Positions 1 through 11,220 are shown, counted from the stretch's first letter. The stretch is DNA of 64,000 nucleotides from Ahaetulla prasina (GCF_028640845.1 NC_080541.1:9514435-9578434); one strand, 5' to 3'. Numbers and translations: made by a program. The notes: generated by a model not told the origin, from the sequence alone.

Positions 1-54
1 AAACCTCAAAAATACACTTTTCCCAAAAGGTTTCCACAATTTTAGCCACTACTG
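1..54. mobile_element. Tc1/mariner-type element, terminal inverted repeat only
   Basis: The first 54 bases match the right end of the 618-bp Tc1-type element at 28057-28674 almost base for base, ending in GGCCACTACTG-like sequence followed by TA (55-56), the expected target dinucleotide. The rest of this copy lies upstream of the window, so its length is unknown. Confidence 0.75.
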
Positions 55-448
55 TATCTGCCTGACTCTGGCTGATCTCTGGCTGGCTAAGTAAATGGGT
101 GGGAGATAACTAAGAAGCCCCATGGCGAACTGGGAAATTGAAATAAAACATCTAGGTAGAAAACAATCTTGAACCACTCTAAAAAGAACAATTCAGGAAA
201 ACCGTTTAAGTGTCCTATATGTATGAACCCATCAGAAGTCAAGAGCAGCTCCAAGGAAATATTACTGCTTAACTTTAGAGACATGGATTTATACTCCTAA
301 ACAGAGATTGTGTCATACATAATCTTTATTACTTGTAATTGGAAAAAGGATGTTATTAAAAAACCTAATCTGTATCTCCCAGTAATAGGCAGGTAGCAAT
401 GTTTGCCTATCATTACTTTTACATTGATTAAAATTGGATATAGACAGA

Positions 449-526
449 TTCCTTCCTTCCTTCCTTCCTTCCTTCCTTCCTTCCTTCCTTCCTTCCTTCC
501 TTCCTTCCTTCCTTCCTTCCTTCCTT
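449..526. repeat. (TTCC)n microsatellite
   Basis: A nearly perfect tetranucleotide run of about 78 bp. Its open reading frame is only the Ser/Phe/Leu/Pro pattern of the repeat and is not a gene. Confidence 0.97.
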
Positions 527-813
527 ATTGTTTGAAAACATCAGTTTTGATAGATACCATTCCCTCATCCTTTAAAGGTTCCCCAATCTAACATAAATGA
601 GTAGCATCAGAAGAATAACTCAAAGCATTCCATAGTCAAGAATCCAAGATAAAAAAAAAAAGTTAAAATTATATGACAATTGGATTGTGCCAGATTTGGG
701 AAGGCTTCTCTAATGTCTACCTATTAAACATGGTTTACTTTCTGTTTTATTACTTTCTGCTAAGTAACCCCAAGAAAATAGAAGACTTAAAGAGTTGTTT
801 TGAAACAAGATGG

Positions 814-829
814 GAGATAGATGACAGAT

Positions 830-923
<94 letters not shown>

Positions 924-924
924 C

Positions 925-983
<59 letters not shown>

Positions 984-1372
984 GGTAGGTAGGTAGGTAG
1001 GTAGGTAGGCAGGCAGGCAGGCAGGCAGACAGACAGACAGACAGACGGACAGAGATAGGCAGACAGATAGATAGAGGTAGGTAGGTAGGTAGAGAAACAG
1101 ACAGACAGACAGACATAGATAGAGAAACAGACAGACAGACAGACATAGATAGACAGATAGACAGACAGACAGATAGACACAGAGACAAAGACAGACAGAC
1201 AGACAGATAGAAAGATAGAGGTAGGTAGGTAGGTAGGTAGGTAGACAGACAGACAAATGTAGGTAGATTGATGGGAGAGAAAGAGAGAGAGAGGTAGGTA
1301 GACAGACAGACAAATGTAGGTAGATTGATGGGAGAGAAAGAGAGAGAGGGAGAGAGAGGGAGAGGGAGAACC
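814..1372. repeat. Bkm-like GATA/GACA compound microsatellite
   Basis: A compound tetranucleotide array: GATA from about 829 to 921, GACA to about 981, then GGTA and GGCA blocks (984-1026), then mixed GACA/GATA/GGTA to about 1250. A unit of about 54 bp carrying AAATGTAGGTAGATTG is duplicated at about 1243-1350, followed by GA-rich sequence. GATA/GACA mixtures are the Bkm repeat class first described from snakes. The long Cys/Leu/Ser/Val frames on the minus strand are artefacts of the repeat. Confidence 0.93.
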
Positions 1373-1399
1373 AGAGAACCACTGTACCTATATTTTTTT

Positions 1400-2165
1400 C
1401 TACTGCAAAGGACATTCCATTAGCAGTTTTAACGCACTCTCGATTCCAGAAAACCATTTCATGAATCAAGAATGGAGATCAAAAATACTCCTTTTGAATT
1501 CAAATATAACAGTTTCTTGTTAGAAAATGCAAAAAAAATTTTTTTTACAAAAATCTGTAACCACTCCAGCAGTTATTTTTATGGTTAGTGAGGAAAAATT
1601 GAGTGATCTTCTGAAAACAATGCTTGCCTTTATACTCCATCCACCCTTCATCTCCAGGGCTGGCACCCACAATTCCAGAATCCATGCCATGTCAAAAAAA
1701 CTGGATGGTCATTATGTATCTATTTACCTAGTGATTTATCAAGTTATTTCTCAGATACCGAGAAACAAAAACCCACACAGGCGTGGAACTTCTCTGAAGA
1801 CCTTTGTCTGCTTTCTGAATGGCTTTTCCTTCCCTGACCGCATTTCATCCTTCTGACACTTTGAAGTCTATGAAAAGCCTTCTCATGTGAGCTCACTCCA
1901 AAGGAAGAGACAAGAATCTGGAAAATGTGTTTCTGCAATGCTGCCAGATGTTTGGGTGTCGTAGGCACTAGATACTTTGAAGCTAGAAGTTGTTTGCTCA
2001 TTAAAGGGGCAAATTCCCAGGGCCCTTTTGGGAAAAAAACAAGTTAACATGCTTCCTTTTAAATTTCTCAGCCTGGAGGTTAATAGGAATGGGAAAACCT
2101 AATATATCTATTGCAATAATAATAATATATCTATATTTCTATTGAAACCCTAATATATATCTACC
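1400..2165. other. Intron, no recognised feature
   Basis: Unique-looking A/T-rich sequence. I see no exon-like splice pair or repeat I recognise, apart from a short TA-rich motif (AATATATCTATTGCA) occurring twice between 2100 and 2180. Confidence 0.5.
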
Positions 2166-2169
2166 TAAT

Positions 2170-2787
2170 ATATCTATTGCAAAAAATGCACAGGTACCAT
2201 ATATGTGGTACCTTGCTCAATAGTAGTAACTGTGAGAGGGATCTTGGAGTCCTAGTAGACAACCATTTAGATACGAGCCAGCAGTGTGCAGCAGTGGCCA
2301 AAAAAAGCCAACACAGTTCTGGGCTGCATAAGCAGAGGGATAGAATCAAGATCACGTGAAGTGTTAATACCACTTTATAAGGCCTTGGGAAGGCCACATT
2401 TGGAATATTGCATTCAGTTTTGGTTGCCACGATGTAAAAAAGATGCTGAGACTCTAGAAAGAGTGCAGAGAAGAGCAACCAAGATGATTAGGGGACTGGA
2501 GGCTAAAACATATGAAGAACGGTTGCAGGAACTGGGTATGTCTAGTTTAATGAAAAGAAGGACTAGGGGAGACATGATAGCAGTCTTTCAATATCTCAGA
2601 GATTGCCACAAAGAAGAGGGAGTCAAACTATTCTCCAAAGCACCTGAGGGTAGAACAAGAAGCAATAGGTAGAAACTAATCAAGAAGAGAAGCAACTTAG
2701 AACTAAGGAGAAATTTCCTGACAGTCAGAACAATCAATAAGTGGAACAACTTGCCTGCAGAAGTTGTGAATGCTCCAACACTGGAAA
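2170..2787 (+). mobile_element. Canonical CR1 LINE, 5'- and 3'-truncated
   Basis: Two overlapping frames give the end of the CR1 reverse-transcriptase protein: [20 protein letters not shown], then [27 protein letters not shown] and [21 protein letters not shown] frameshift near 2300 and a stop at about 2673 show it is dead. The copy breaks off at the codons for NAPTLE without the usual CR1 3' end, running into A/T-rich DNA. Confidence 0.88.
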
Positions 2788-3110
2788 AAAATTTTTTTAT
2801 TGTGCATGGCACGTAAACATTTCTTATGGATGTGCCGATTTTTTTATGTTGAATCTTATGTACAAAAATATGGAAGGGCATTTTGATTCCCACCATGAAT
2901 TAATGGCTGCAAAAGTTGATAGAGTTAGCAGAGATCGCTAAATTGATTGCTTTGATTAAAGGAGAAAAAAAAAACACAATTACTTTTGTTTCTACTTGGA
3001 AACCGCTCTGGGACTTTGTGCTTGGGGTGGTGGACAAAAAAACCGCAGCTTTGATTTTGGGTTTTACCGCTTAGATAGGTTTGTTATTCTAGAAATGGTT
3101 AGTTTATATT

Positions 3111-3250
3111 ACCACCCTGTTCCCCCAAAATAAGACATCCCCGGATAATAAGCCCAATTGGGCTTTTGAGTGCACGGCAATAAGGCCAAGCGTTTATTTC
3201 AGGGTTCAAAAAAAATATAATACAGGGTCTTATTTTCGGGGAAACATGGT
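3111..3250. mobile_element. Short inverted-repeat (MITE-like) element
   Basis: The left end CCCCCAAAATAAGACATCCC is roughly inverse to the right end GTCTTATTTTCGGGGAAACA, with a palindromic AGCCCAATTGGGCTT in the left half. The outer bases on both sides are ATTACCA/TGGTAT. It looks like a foldback non-autonomous DNA element; superfamily not assigned. Confidence 0.5.
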
Positions 3251-3264
3251 ATGTAAAAGTAAAA

Positions 3265-3735
3265 AGTTGAGGTTTGCCCCTTGTGAAACCAGATTCACTT
3301 AATAACTGTGTTACCAATTTAACCACTGCAGTGAACTATGGCAAGGAAGGTTGCAAAATGAGATAAAACCAGTGGTAAGATTCAGCCGGTTCAGGCCGGT
3401 TTGAGAGAACCGGTAGTTAAATTGCTGGCTGGCCCCACCTCTCCCCTCCTAGGTAAGCTTCAGGGAGGCCTTTTAGGCCCAAAACAGGACACAGCAGGGG
3501 CGCATTCCCCCCACGGCCTGTTTTTACTCCCATGGGGGTACAGGAGGCTAAGTACTGCCTGTATCACCCCCTGGCCATGGCCACCATGGCCACACATACC
3601 CAGCCTGTCACTAGGGTAGAGAACCGGTTTTTAAATTATTTGAATCCCACCACTGGGAAACTCACTCGACAGCTGTCTCGATTAGCAATGGACATTTTGA
3701 GCTTAATTGTGGTCGTACGTCGAGGACCATCTGTA
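3265..3735 (+). mobile_element. MITE of the ACTTA(A)CAACC family, split by a hAT element
   Basis: Segments 3265-3369 and 3656-3735 together match the copies at 5177-5493 and 26757-26977: AACCAGATTCACTTAA, a GTTACTAACTTAACAAC-like core and the end TAAGTCGAGGACTACCTGTA-like. The 286 bp between them are a hAT-like insertion. The element is also known to me from other reptile DNA as an abundant TIR repeat, but I cannot name it. Confidence 0.6.
3370..3655. mobile_element. hAT-like non-autonomous element (ACCGGTT group), 286 bp
   Basis: Starts CAGTGGTAAGATTCAGCC and ends TTGAATCCCACCACTG, the terminal inverted repeats shared with clean copies at 14113 and 18748. Internal ACCGGT blocks are typical of the group. 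Flanks GATAAAAC and GG-AAAC are a decayed remnant of the target duplication within the older MITE. Confidence 0.75.
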
Positions 3736-5176
3736 TAGCAAGAAAAATAAGAAGGTGTCAGGGTTCCTCCTTTTGCTGTCATCATAAGGCTATTTCAGAA
3801 TAAATGCTAAGTTTGTTTTTCCTTCCAAAATGGGTCTATGCTTAAATGCTATGTTTAAGTGGGTGTAGATACAACATTCTAGGACACTGAAGAGACTGGT
3901 CGCTTGTGACCACAAGAGGAATTAGCTTCCCTTTTTATAGCTTCAGCTAGAGGGGTGGGGGCTCCCTCCCCCAATGTTAGTTTGGGAAACCCACCTTACT
4001 TTGGTAAAATGAGATTTCTCCTTTCCCAAAAGGCAAATATCACTGGGACCATAGGAGTGACCAAATCCGCTATTCACAATGGGCGATTTAGCTAACCAGA
4101 CCCTAGTTTTCAAATACCAGGGAAAGGTTCTTGCAACAAATTAGGGGTAGCAAACTGTGGCTTTTCTGATCCACCTATTTGTGGTCTCTGAGCCCCCTCC
4201 AGGGACTTATACTATAAGGCTCCAGCATTTTAGATGGGGCGGGAATAAACACCGCACTCAAAATAGGATTAGCATGCGGGTTGATTGGGGAAGAGGGTGG
4301 AGAGGGGGGGAAAAAAGGAAGAACTGCAGCTTAAAACCGGGAGGAAAACAAAATTTCCACAGGCAAAGATGGATGAGATGCTCACCCCACCTCTTAAGTC
4401 ATTGCTCTCTTGGGAGGAAAATATTTCTGGTTCAGTTCCAAGCTGGGAGGAAAAGGCTGGAAACAAAATAGAGGATGATTGGAAAGAAAGTTCATTTATT
4501 GATGAAGCAGAACCACCATTTTTGTGGTTCCGGGGCAGCTGACCCAATGGTTGGCTGAGTGGATGGATCTTTATAGGTTTCTTTGACTTTGAAGTTTGAA
4601 CTGTTCTGGGGGGGGTTGTGCAATGAAGGGGCGTGTGTCTTTTGCTAAATGGTGGTGGGTAATTCTTATTATTGTGGCTGGTAGCTACTGTATGTCTGAT
4701 GTTAGATTTTTTTTGGGGGGGGTCAAGGGCTGCTTGCTCTAATCCCATCATTCTGCTTTTGTTAGCTGTCAAAATTGCTGTAAGGGGGTTTCGAAGTCTT
4801 GAATGGACTTCTGGCGGCAGTATTTGCTTTGCTTGTGAATGGAGCCATCTAGATAGCTGGCTTCCTCTTTCAATAAGCTATCTGTTTAAGTGCTAGCATC
4901 TGCTGTGGGCTATTAAGAAAGACTGGGGGCTGCTTTCTGCCTCTAAAAACATGTTTCTCCATTTCTCCTTTAGGAAAATATAATATTCTGCGTTTTTTTT
5001 TAAATATTTCCCAAAATATTTCATTCTTCGCGCAGGGGAGGGTGTTTCCCCGCAGTTCCATTGACTTGTCTCCTGTCAGGGAGTTTAGCTCCTGGCCATG
5101 GCCACTAAAAATTGCCCAGCCTTGTCATAATATTTAGTCTTTTTCCTTCACATTTATGAGCCCAGTGTTTCCCCTA
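3736..5176. other. Intron, no recognised feature
   Basis: About 1.4 kb without a repeat family I can name. It includes a G-rich/A-rich stretch at 4285-4320 and GGGG runs near 4608 and 4714. No splice-bounded frame compatible with COL22A1 was found. Confidence 0.45.
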
Positions 5177-5493
5177 CAGCTAGGCCTCAACTTACAATCA
5201 TTCGTTTAGTGACTGCTTAAAATCACAACAGCACGGAAAAAGGGTTTTATGACCGTGTTTCACACTGTTGCATGATCTCCATGGTCACAGGATCAAAATT
5301 TGGATGCTTGACAACTAGCTCATATTTATGATGATTGTCATGTTCCCGGGTCATGTGATCACCTTTTGCAACCTTCTTACAAGCAAAGTCAACGGGGAAG
5401 CCAGATTCACTTTGGGACCATCTTACTAACTTAAGAACTGCAGTGGTTCACGTAACAATGATGGCAAAAAAGCTTATAAAACAGGGCAAACAG
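5177..5493 (-). mobile_element. MITE of the ACTTA(A)CAACC family, truncated
   Basis: Begins near CTCAACTTACAATCATTCG and runs through CATGTGATCACC and AGCCAGATTCACTT, then stops at about 5493, where the L3 LINE begins. The opposite terminal part (TCAATTGTGGTCATAAGTCG in other copies) is missing, so the LINE insertion or a deletion removed it. Orientation is given relative to the copy at 26757. Confidence 0.6.
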
Positions 5494-5503
5494 GAAGCAG
5501 CAG

Positions 5504-6369
5504 GTGAAGCTAAGCAAGATCACATCAAATACCTGTACAATTAGCACAGGGGCCTCCCAAGGCTGTGTGCTCTCCCCACTTCTCTTCTCTCTGTATAGCA
5601 ATGACTGCATCTCCAATGATCCATTTGTTAAGCTACTGAAGTTCGCAGATGACACAACAGTGATTGGTCTCATTCGAGACAATGACGAATCCGCATATAG
5701 ACGCGAGAGGTCGAACGACTAGCCTTGTGGTGCAACCAAAACAATCTGGAACTGAACACACTCAAAACCGTAGAAATGGTGGTAGACTTTAGGAGAAACC
5801 CTTCCATACTTCCACCTCTCACAATACTTGACAACACAGTATCAACAGTAGAAACCTTCAAATTTCTGGGTTCTATCATATCGCAAGATCTCAAATGGAC
5901 AGCTAACATCAAAAACATCATTAAAAAAGGACAACAAAGAATGTTCTTTCTGCGCCAACTCAGTAAGCTCAAACTGCCCAAGGAGCTGCTGATCCAATTC
6001 TACAGAGAAATTATTGAGTCTGTCATTTGCACCTCTATAACTGTCTGGTTCGGTTCTGCAACCCAACAAGAAAAACACAGACTTCAGAGGATAATTAGAA
6101 CTGCAGAAAAAACAATTGCTACCAACCTGCCTTCCATTGAGGACCTGTATACTGCACGAATCAAGAAGAGGGCCGTGAAAATATTTACAGATCCCTCACA
6201 TCCTAGACATAAACTGTTTCAACCCCTACCCTCAAAACGATGCTATAGAGCACTGCACACCAGAACAACTAGACACAAGAACAGTTTTTCCCCCGAAGGC
6301 CATCACTCTGCTAAACAAATAATTCCATCAACACTGTCAGAATCTGCACTACTATTAATCGTTTCATAG
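5504..6369 (+). pseudogene. L3 LINE reverse transcriptase C-terminal part
   Basis: Frame 5504-5722 reads NTCTISTGASQGCVLSPLLF and LLKFADDTTVIGLI; FADD is the catalytic box of the palm domain. A frame change near 5700-5725 leads to 5725-6369: WCNQNNLELNTLKTVEMVVD, FLGSIISQDLKW, ESVICTSITVWFGSATQQEK, and the thumb and C-terminal region to RYRALHTRTTRH-like. The endonuclease and the first half of the RT are absent. The frameshift and truncation make it a dead copy. Confidence 0.85.
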
Positions 6370-6655
6370 TTCCCATCACCAATCTCTTTCCACTTATGAC
6401 TGTATGACTATAACTTGTTGCTGGCAATCCTTATGATTTATATTGATATATTGACCATCAATTGTGTTGTAAATGTCGTACCTTGATGAACGTATCTTTT
6501 CTTTTATGTACACTGAGAGCATACGCACCAAGACAAATTCCTTTTGTGTCCAATCACACTTGGCCAATTAATTCTATTCTATTCTATTCTATTCTATTCT
6601 ATTCTATTCTATTCTATTCTATTCTATTCTATTCTATTCTGTTCTATTCTATTCA
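5505..6655 (+). mobile_element. L3/Snake1-type CR1 LINE with (ATTCT)n tail
   Basis: A 5'-truncated LINE holding the end of the reverse transcriptase (see 5504-6369) and a 3' untranslated region ending TGTCCAATCACACTTGGCCA, followed directly by (ATTCT)n at 6571-6654. Eleven further copies of this 3' end in the window carry the same array, so the microsatellite belongs to the element. Confidence 0.9.
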
Positions 6656-7029
6656 AAACTCACTTGATGAGTGTCTTGCTGGCAACAGGAATTTTGGGCT
6701 CATTTGTGATCATAAGTCAAGGACTTCCTGTACTGGGAGAAAACTATACTCCTTAAAGTAATATCTAGGCTTGGCTAAACCTTAATGTTTCCCTCAAGTC
6801 ATGAAACTTGGTTACTCCATAGAAATATCCATGCAATTTTCTCTACTGCTGTTTTTTTTTTTAATTCCAACTCTAGCCTGAAGCCCTGAGACTCCTAATC
6901 AGATACAACTTTGCTTAGCCACTCAAGATGACTCATGAATGATGGTTAGTTACATGTAGCTAACTTTCTTAAGTTGAACTTATTTTCTAATGATTACTCG
7001 GAGTTGCTTTGCAACTGTTTCCCTTAAAA
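6656..7029. other. Intron, no recognised feature
   Basis: Mixed sequence after the (ATTCT)n tail. I see no repeat family or exon. Confidence 0.45.
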
Positions 7030-7132
7030 CTACCCTATCATCTCCCTTTCCAGCACTAACCATACTCAAACTTCCATTGCTGTTTATGGAATAATCTAAG
7101 TTTGACTATGAGCTGCTATTGCTATAATTCAA
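7030..7132 (+). repeat. Left copy of ~103-bp direct repeat flanking a CR1
   Basis: The block starting CTACCCTATCATCTCCCTTT and ending GCTATTGCTATAATTCAA recurs at 7673-7776 with a few substitutions. The two copies sit exactly at the two edges of the CR1 at 7133-7672. Confidence 0.9.
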
Positions 7133-7672
7133 TGTTAATACCACTTTATAATGTCTTGGTAAGGCCACACTTGGAATACTGCATTCAGTTTTGGTCGCCA
7201 CAATGTTAAAATGATGTGGAGACTCTAGAAAGAATGCAGAGAAGAGCAACAAAGATGATTAGGGGACTGGAAGATAAAACATATGAAGAACGATTGCAGG
7301 AACTGGGTATGTCTAGTTTAACGAAAAGAAGGACTAGGGGAGACATGATAGCAGTGTTCCAATATCTCAGGGGTTGCCACAGAGAAGAGGGAGTCAACCT
7401 ATTCTCCAAACCACCTGAGGGCAGGACAAAAAGCAACTAGTGGAAACTAATCAAGGAGAAAAGCAACCTAGAACTAAGAAGAAATTTCCTGACAATGAGG
7501 ACAATCAGTGGAACTGCTTGCCTCCAGAAGTTGTGGCTGCTCCAACACTGGAAGTTTTTAAGAAGAGGTTGGATAACCATTTGTCTGACGTGGTGTAGGG
7601 TTTCCTGCCTAAGCATGGGGTTGGACTAGAAGACCTCCAAGGTCCCTTCCAACTCTCTTATTCTATTCTATT
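7133..7672 (+). mobile_element. Canonical CR1 LINE 3' part
   Basis: Encodes [40 protein letters not shown] and FSKPPEGRTKSN, then a stop at 7438 and degraded frames. It ends with the CR1 signature GTTGGACTAGAAGACCTCCA and CCCTTCCAACTCT followed by three ATTCT units. It is flanked by the direct repeats at 7030 and 7673. Confidence 0.92.
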
Positions 7673-7776
7673 CTACCCTATCATCTCCCTTTCTAGCACT
7701 AAACAGATTCAAACCTCCATTGCTGTTTATAGAATAATCTAAGTTTGACTATGAGCTGCTATTGGCTGTAATTCAA
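7673..7776 (+). repeat. Right copy of ~103-bp direct repeat flanking a CR1
   Basis: Second copy of 7030-7132, including TAATCTAAGTTTGACTATGA and AGCTGCTATT. Divergence is roughly one difference per ten bases by eye, so the duplication is old. Confidence 0.9.
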
Positions 7777-7797
7777 GCTCAACTATCCATACGTTAT

Positions 7798-8090
7798 CAG
7801 AATAACAGAATAAAAGAGTTGGAGAGAACCTTGAAGGTCTTCTGCTATTAACTCCTTACTCAAGCAGGAGACCCTATAAGATTTTGGACAAATGGCTGTC
7901 CAATCTCTCCTTCAAACCCTTTGGGGATAGAACTCCCACAAGTTCTAGAGACAAGCCATTCCACTGAGAAATTGTTCTAATTGTCAGGAAACATCGCCTT
8001 AGTTCTAGGTTGCTTCTCTCCTTAATTAATTTCCATCCATTGCTTCTAGTCCTGCCTTCAGGTGCTTTGGAGGACAAGACAATTAATTCA
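7798..8090 (-). mobile_element. CR1 LINE 3' end, antisense
   Basis: Reverse complement encodes [26 protein letters not shown] and a GLSLELVG-like end, then the CR1 tail (AGAGTTGGAGAGAACCTTGA on the + strand). The 65-codon frame 7874-8077 is a remnant. Confidence 0.85.
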
Positions 8091-8149
8091 TATGCATGCT
8101 GCTTTTCATTTTTTTTTGTTCCTAGTTTTAATTTTAATAACCTGTTATT

Positions 8150-8908
8150 GGAGTTCAGTCTTTTGGATCCTTTAAGTCTTTAAGAGTTGTAAACCTAATC
8201 TTGCGTAGCTTCTTCTCCAAAAACACTTGCACTACTAACCAGAGCATTTAAAACATTTGCTAGACCAGTTCTAGAATACAGCTCAACTGTCTGGAACCCT
8301 CACCACATTTCTGACATTAATACAATTGAAAGTGTCCAGAAATATTTCACAAGAAGAGTTCTGCATTCCTCAGAATACAATAAAATACCTTATGCCACCA
8401 GGCTTGAAATCCTGGGTTTAGAAAATTTAGAACTACGTCGCCTTCGACATGACCTGAGCTTAACTCATAGAATCATCTATTACAATGTCCTTCCTGTCGA
8501 AGACTACTTTAGCTTCAATCGCAACAATACACGAGTACACAATAGATTTAAGCTTAATGTTAACCGCTCCAATCTTGATTGTAGAAAATATGACTTCAGT
8601 AACAGAGTTGTTAATACTTGGAATACACCACCGGACTCTGTGGTCTCTTCCCAAAATCCCCAAAGCTTCAACCAAAAATTGTCTACTATTGACCTCACCC
8701 TATTCCTAAGAGGTCTGTAAGGGGCGTGCATAAGAGCACAAGCGTGCCTACCGTTCCTGTCCTATCGTTTCCTTTCATTATATCCAATTAATATAGTTAT
8801 TACATACTCATACTCATATATATGCTTATATATTGTATAGTTATTTCGTGCATATGTTTATATATACTGTGTGACAAAATAAATAAATAAAAATAAATAA
8901 ATAAATCC
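8150..8908 (+). mobile_element. CR1-like LINE, family B, 3' part
   Basis: Codes in broken frames for KTFARPVLEYSS-like, RVQKYFTRRVLHSSEYNK-like and NLELRRLRHDLSLTHRIIYY-like protein, then VLPVEDYFSFNRNN and DLTPFLRGL-like, followed by GGGGCGTGCATAAGAGCAC and a GTGACAAAATAAATAAATA tail. The family occurs at least seven times in the window (16708, 26990, 29470, 38017, 44785, 49945). Confidence 0.85.
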
Positions 8909-9616
8909 TGCTTTCAAGCCGATCTGGCAAGGAAGTGATGTTGATTATTAGAAAAAGAAAATCCACACCCACGTGCACACATTGATTCTTCACACTGATC
9001 TCTTCGCCTCCAGCATTCCAACTCCCCTAAAGGGAGTCTAGACTTGCAACTCTACCTCTTTGTTTATTCAATCAGTTCAAGTGAATCAGGGTATCCAAGC
9101 AGCAGAAGGATGTGGTCAAAGAGACAGGGGGTGGTTGTGGAAACAGCAGTCCTCTCTGCAGTCCCTTAGAAAGCAAGACAGGGATTTATATCGAGAGCGA
9201 CAGGCAAGCTGGAAACTTTCTTTGTAACATAAAGTCGTGGAGGAGGACTCCAGCGGCTGCAAGCTCAGAAGCTCTCAAATTTTGCTTTGTTGCCATACAC
9301 ACAGGTGGGAGATTCAACCGGGAGGCCAAAGAAGGGTTTTACTTTACACTGAGCTTCTGTAAGTGCTGGATGCTTAAAGGCCATACACTGGCTAATTTTG
9401 CACCTTTGTTGTTTTTTTTTAACCCTCCATCCACTAGTCTCTGGAGAACCATCCGAGCGCAGCACACATGTCCCAAGTAAACATCTTGAAATGTACACTT
9501 GCAATCGCTTGCTTACTTGTTTTGTTCTCAGTCCTCCAGCATTTCAAACACTTTCATTTTGAGTCATCCAACATGCTAACAGTCAACAGTCAGTGTTCTA
9601 TCCAGATATATACAGA
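8909..9616. other. Intron, no recognised feature
   Basis: About 700 bp of mixed sequence. The 122-codon frame at 9112-9480 has no recognisable motif, no splice context linking it to COL22A1 and no homologue I know; I regard it as chance. Confidence 0.45.
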
Positions 9617-9963
9617 TTAACAGGGTTGGAAGGGACCTTGTAGGTCATCTAGTCAAACCCCCTGACCAAGAGTAGAATAGAATAGAATAGAATTCTTTAT
9701 TGGCCAAATGTGATTGGACACACAAGGAATTTATAATATAATATAATATAACAACAGAGTTGGAAGGGACCTTGGAGGCTTTCTAGTCCAACCCCCTGCC
9801 CAGGCAGGAAACCCTACACCATCTCAGTCAGATGGTTATCCAACATTTTCTTAAAAATGTCCAGTGTTGGAGCATTCACAACTTCTGCAGGCAAGTCGTT
9901 CCACTTATTAATTGTTCTAACTGTCAGGAAATTTCTCCTTAGTTCTAAGTTGCTTCTTTCTTT
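9617..9963 (-). mobile_element. Mosaic of CR1 and L3 LINE 3' ends, antisense
   Basis: 9617-9672 is a CR1 3' tail (AGGGTTGGAAGGGACCTTGT). 9673-9735 is an antisense L3 tail with four AGAAT units and TTTATTGGCCAAATGTGATT. A short (TATAA)n follows at 9732-9750. 9751-9963 is a second CR1 3' end with the CTTGCCTGCAGAAGTTGTGA region in antisense. The order suggests the L3 tail inserted in a CR1 3' end. Confidence 0.8.
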
Positions 9964-9965
9964 CT

Positions 9966-10335
9966 TGGTGCATTTGTCTTGGTGCATATGTTCCCATCAC
10001 CCATCTCCTTCCACTTAAGGCTGTATGACTGTAAATTTGTTGCTTGTATCCTTACAATTTATATTGATTGTTTCCTGATTGCTTATTTGTACCCTATGAC
10101 TGTCATTACGTGTTGTACCTTATGATTCTTGATGAACGTATCTTTTCTTTTATGTACGCTGACGGTGTATGCACCAAGATAAATTCCTTGTGTGTCCCAT
10201 CACACTTGGCCAATAAAAAATATTCTATTCTATTCTATTCTATTCTATTCTATTCTATTCTATTCTATTCTATTCTATTCTATTCTACTCTACTCTACTC
10301 TATTCTATTCTGTTCTGTTCTGTTCTATTCTATTC
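9966..10335 (+). mobile_element. L3 LINE 3' end with (ATTCT)n
   Basis: 3' untranslated part (TTCCCATCACCCATCTCCTT to CACACTTGGCCAATAAAA) followed by an array at 10222-10335 that includes ACTCT and GTTCT variants in blocks. No coding part remains. Confidence 0.9.
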
Positions 10336-11000
10336 GACAATTTCAGCCAGCAAAACCTGCTTATCTAATAAATAAACATATTTTGACTTGCCTCCAAAGA
10401 GATAACAGGAAGATAAGAAAACTGGTAACTATCCATAGTCCGAATCCTTCTTTCTGTGGCTCCATAAACCCATTCAGCCAAGTCAATCAATGTAGGAGAG
10501 TCATCCCAGGTCAAATGTATTTTGAGTTGCATAAATAAACAAATCTGAACATAGCTCAGGAATAGGAAAGCCAAGTCTTTTCCCCGACAAAATTCCCAAA
10601 CCTCAGAAAAAGCTCAGAGAATAAGAATTCAAAGTCATGATATTGTGGGAACACCCCCACCCACCAGAAGAATGAAATATTTGGGGAAATATTAAAAGGC
10701 AGGATAGAATATTTAATTTCCCTAAAGGAGAAATTAAAAAAAAAAATCTTAAGGGAGAGAGAAACCAGACCCAGTCTCCCTGCCCCAAGCAGAAACCAAG
10801 GAGGCCAGCTTTGAGAAATGCAGATTTGGTAATCCATTCAGAAAGGCTGAGCCAGACAGAAATGCAAAATAAGCAACAAATAAAAGGTTGACAAAATTGG
10901 CTCAGAAAAACACCTAGGATTTGCATGTCCCCTTTTGCCCATAGAGCCAGCCATGACCCTATAGGAATCTGACAACAGCCAATAGAAAATTAAAGGACAT
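10336..11000. other. Intron, no recognised feature
   Basis: Mixed sequence with an A-rich stretch (10733-10747). Frames of 69-147 codons on both strands share no known motif. The flank GACAT at 10996-11000 is the left target duplication of the LTR that follows. Confidence 0.45.
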
Positions 11001-11070
11001 TGTTGTGTCTTGTACGCTCTCACCGCAGCCGGGGTCTGCTTATCTGCTCCCGAACACGGAGGAATGTATG

Positions 11071-11220
11071 CCTCCCGGCCCCAGTTCTGGCTCCATGCCC
11101 AGACAAGCTGCAGAGGAGGGGGCACCTCCCGGTCCCAGCCCTGGCTCCATGCCCAAGCAGGCTGCAGAGGAGGGAGCATCCCCCGGCCCCAGCCCTGGCT
11201 CCATGCCCAGGCAAACGGAG
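11071..11220 (+). repeat. 54-bp tandem repeat within solo LTR
   Basis: Units start at 11071, 11125 and 11179 (the last partial). Each carries CCCAGCCCTGGCTCCATGCC or a close variant, then CAAGCAGGCTGCAGAGGAGG. As 54 is a multiple of three, all frames stay open and create spurious proline/glycine-rich frames on both strands. Confidence 0.9.

Noticed and set aside
710..1469. Long minus-strand frames rich in Cys/Leu/Ser/Val/Tyr
   Set aside because: They are translations of GATA/GACA tetranucleotide repeats in overlapping frames and have no gene structure.
4269..4772. 167-codon minus-strand frame
   Set aside because: Low-complexity Ser/Pro content, no motif, no splice partners, and a shadow of other frames in the same place.
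6571..6654. CRISPR-like regular repeat pattern in ATTCT arrays
   Set aside because: Period five without spacers; a simple microsatellite in a vertebrate nuclear sequence.
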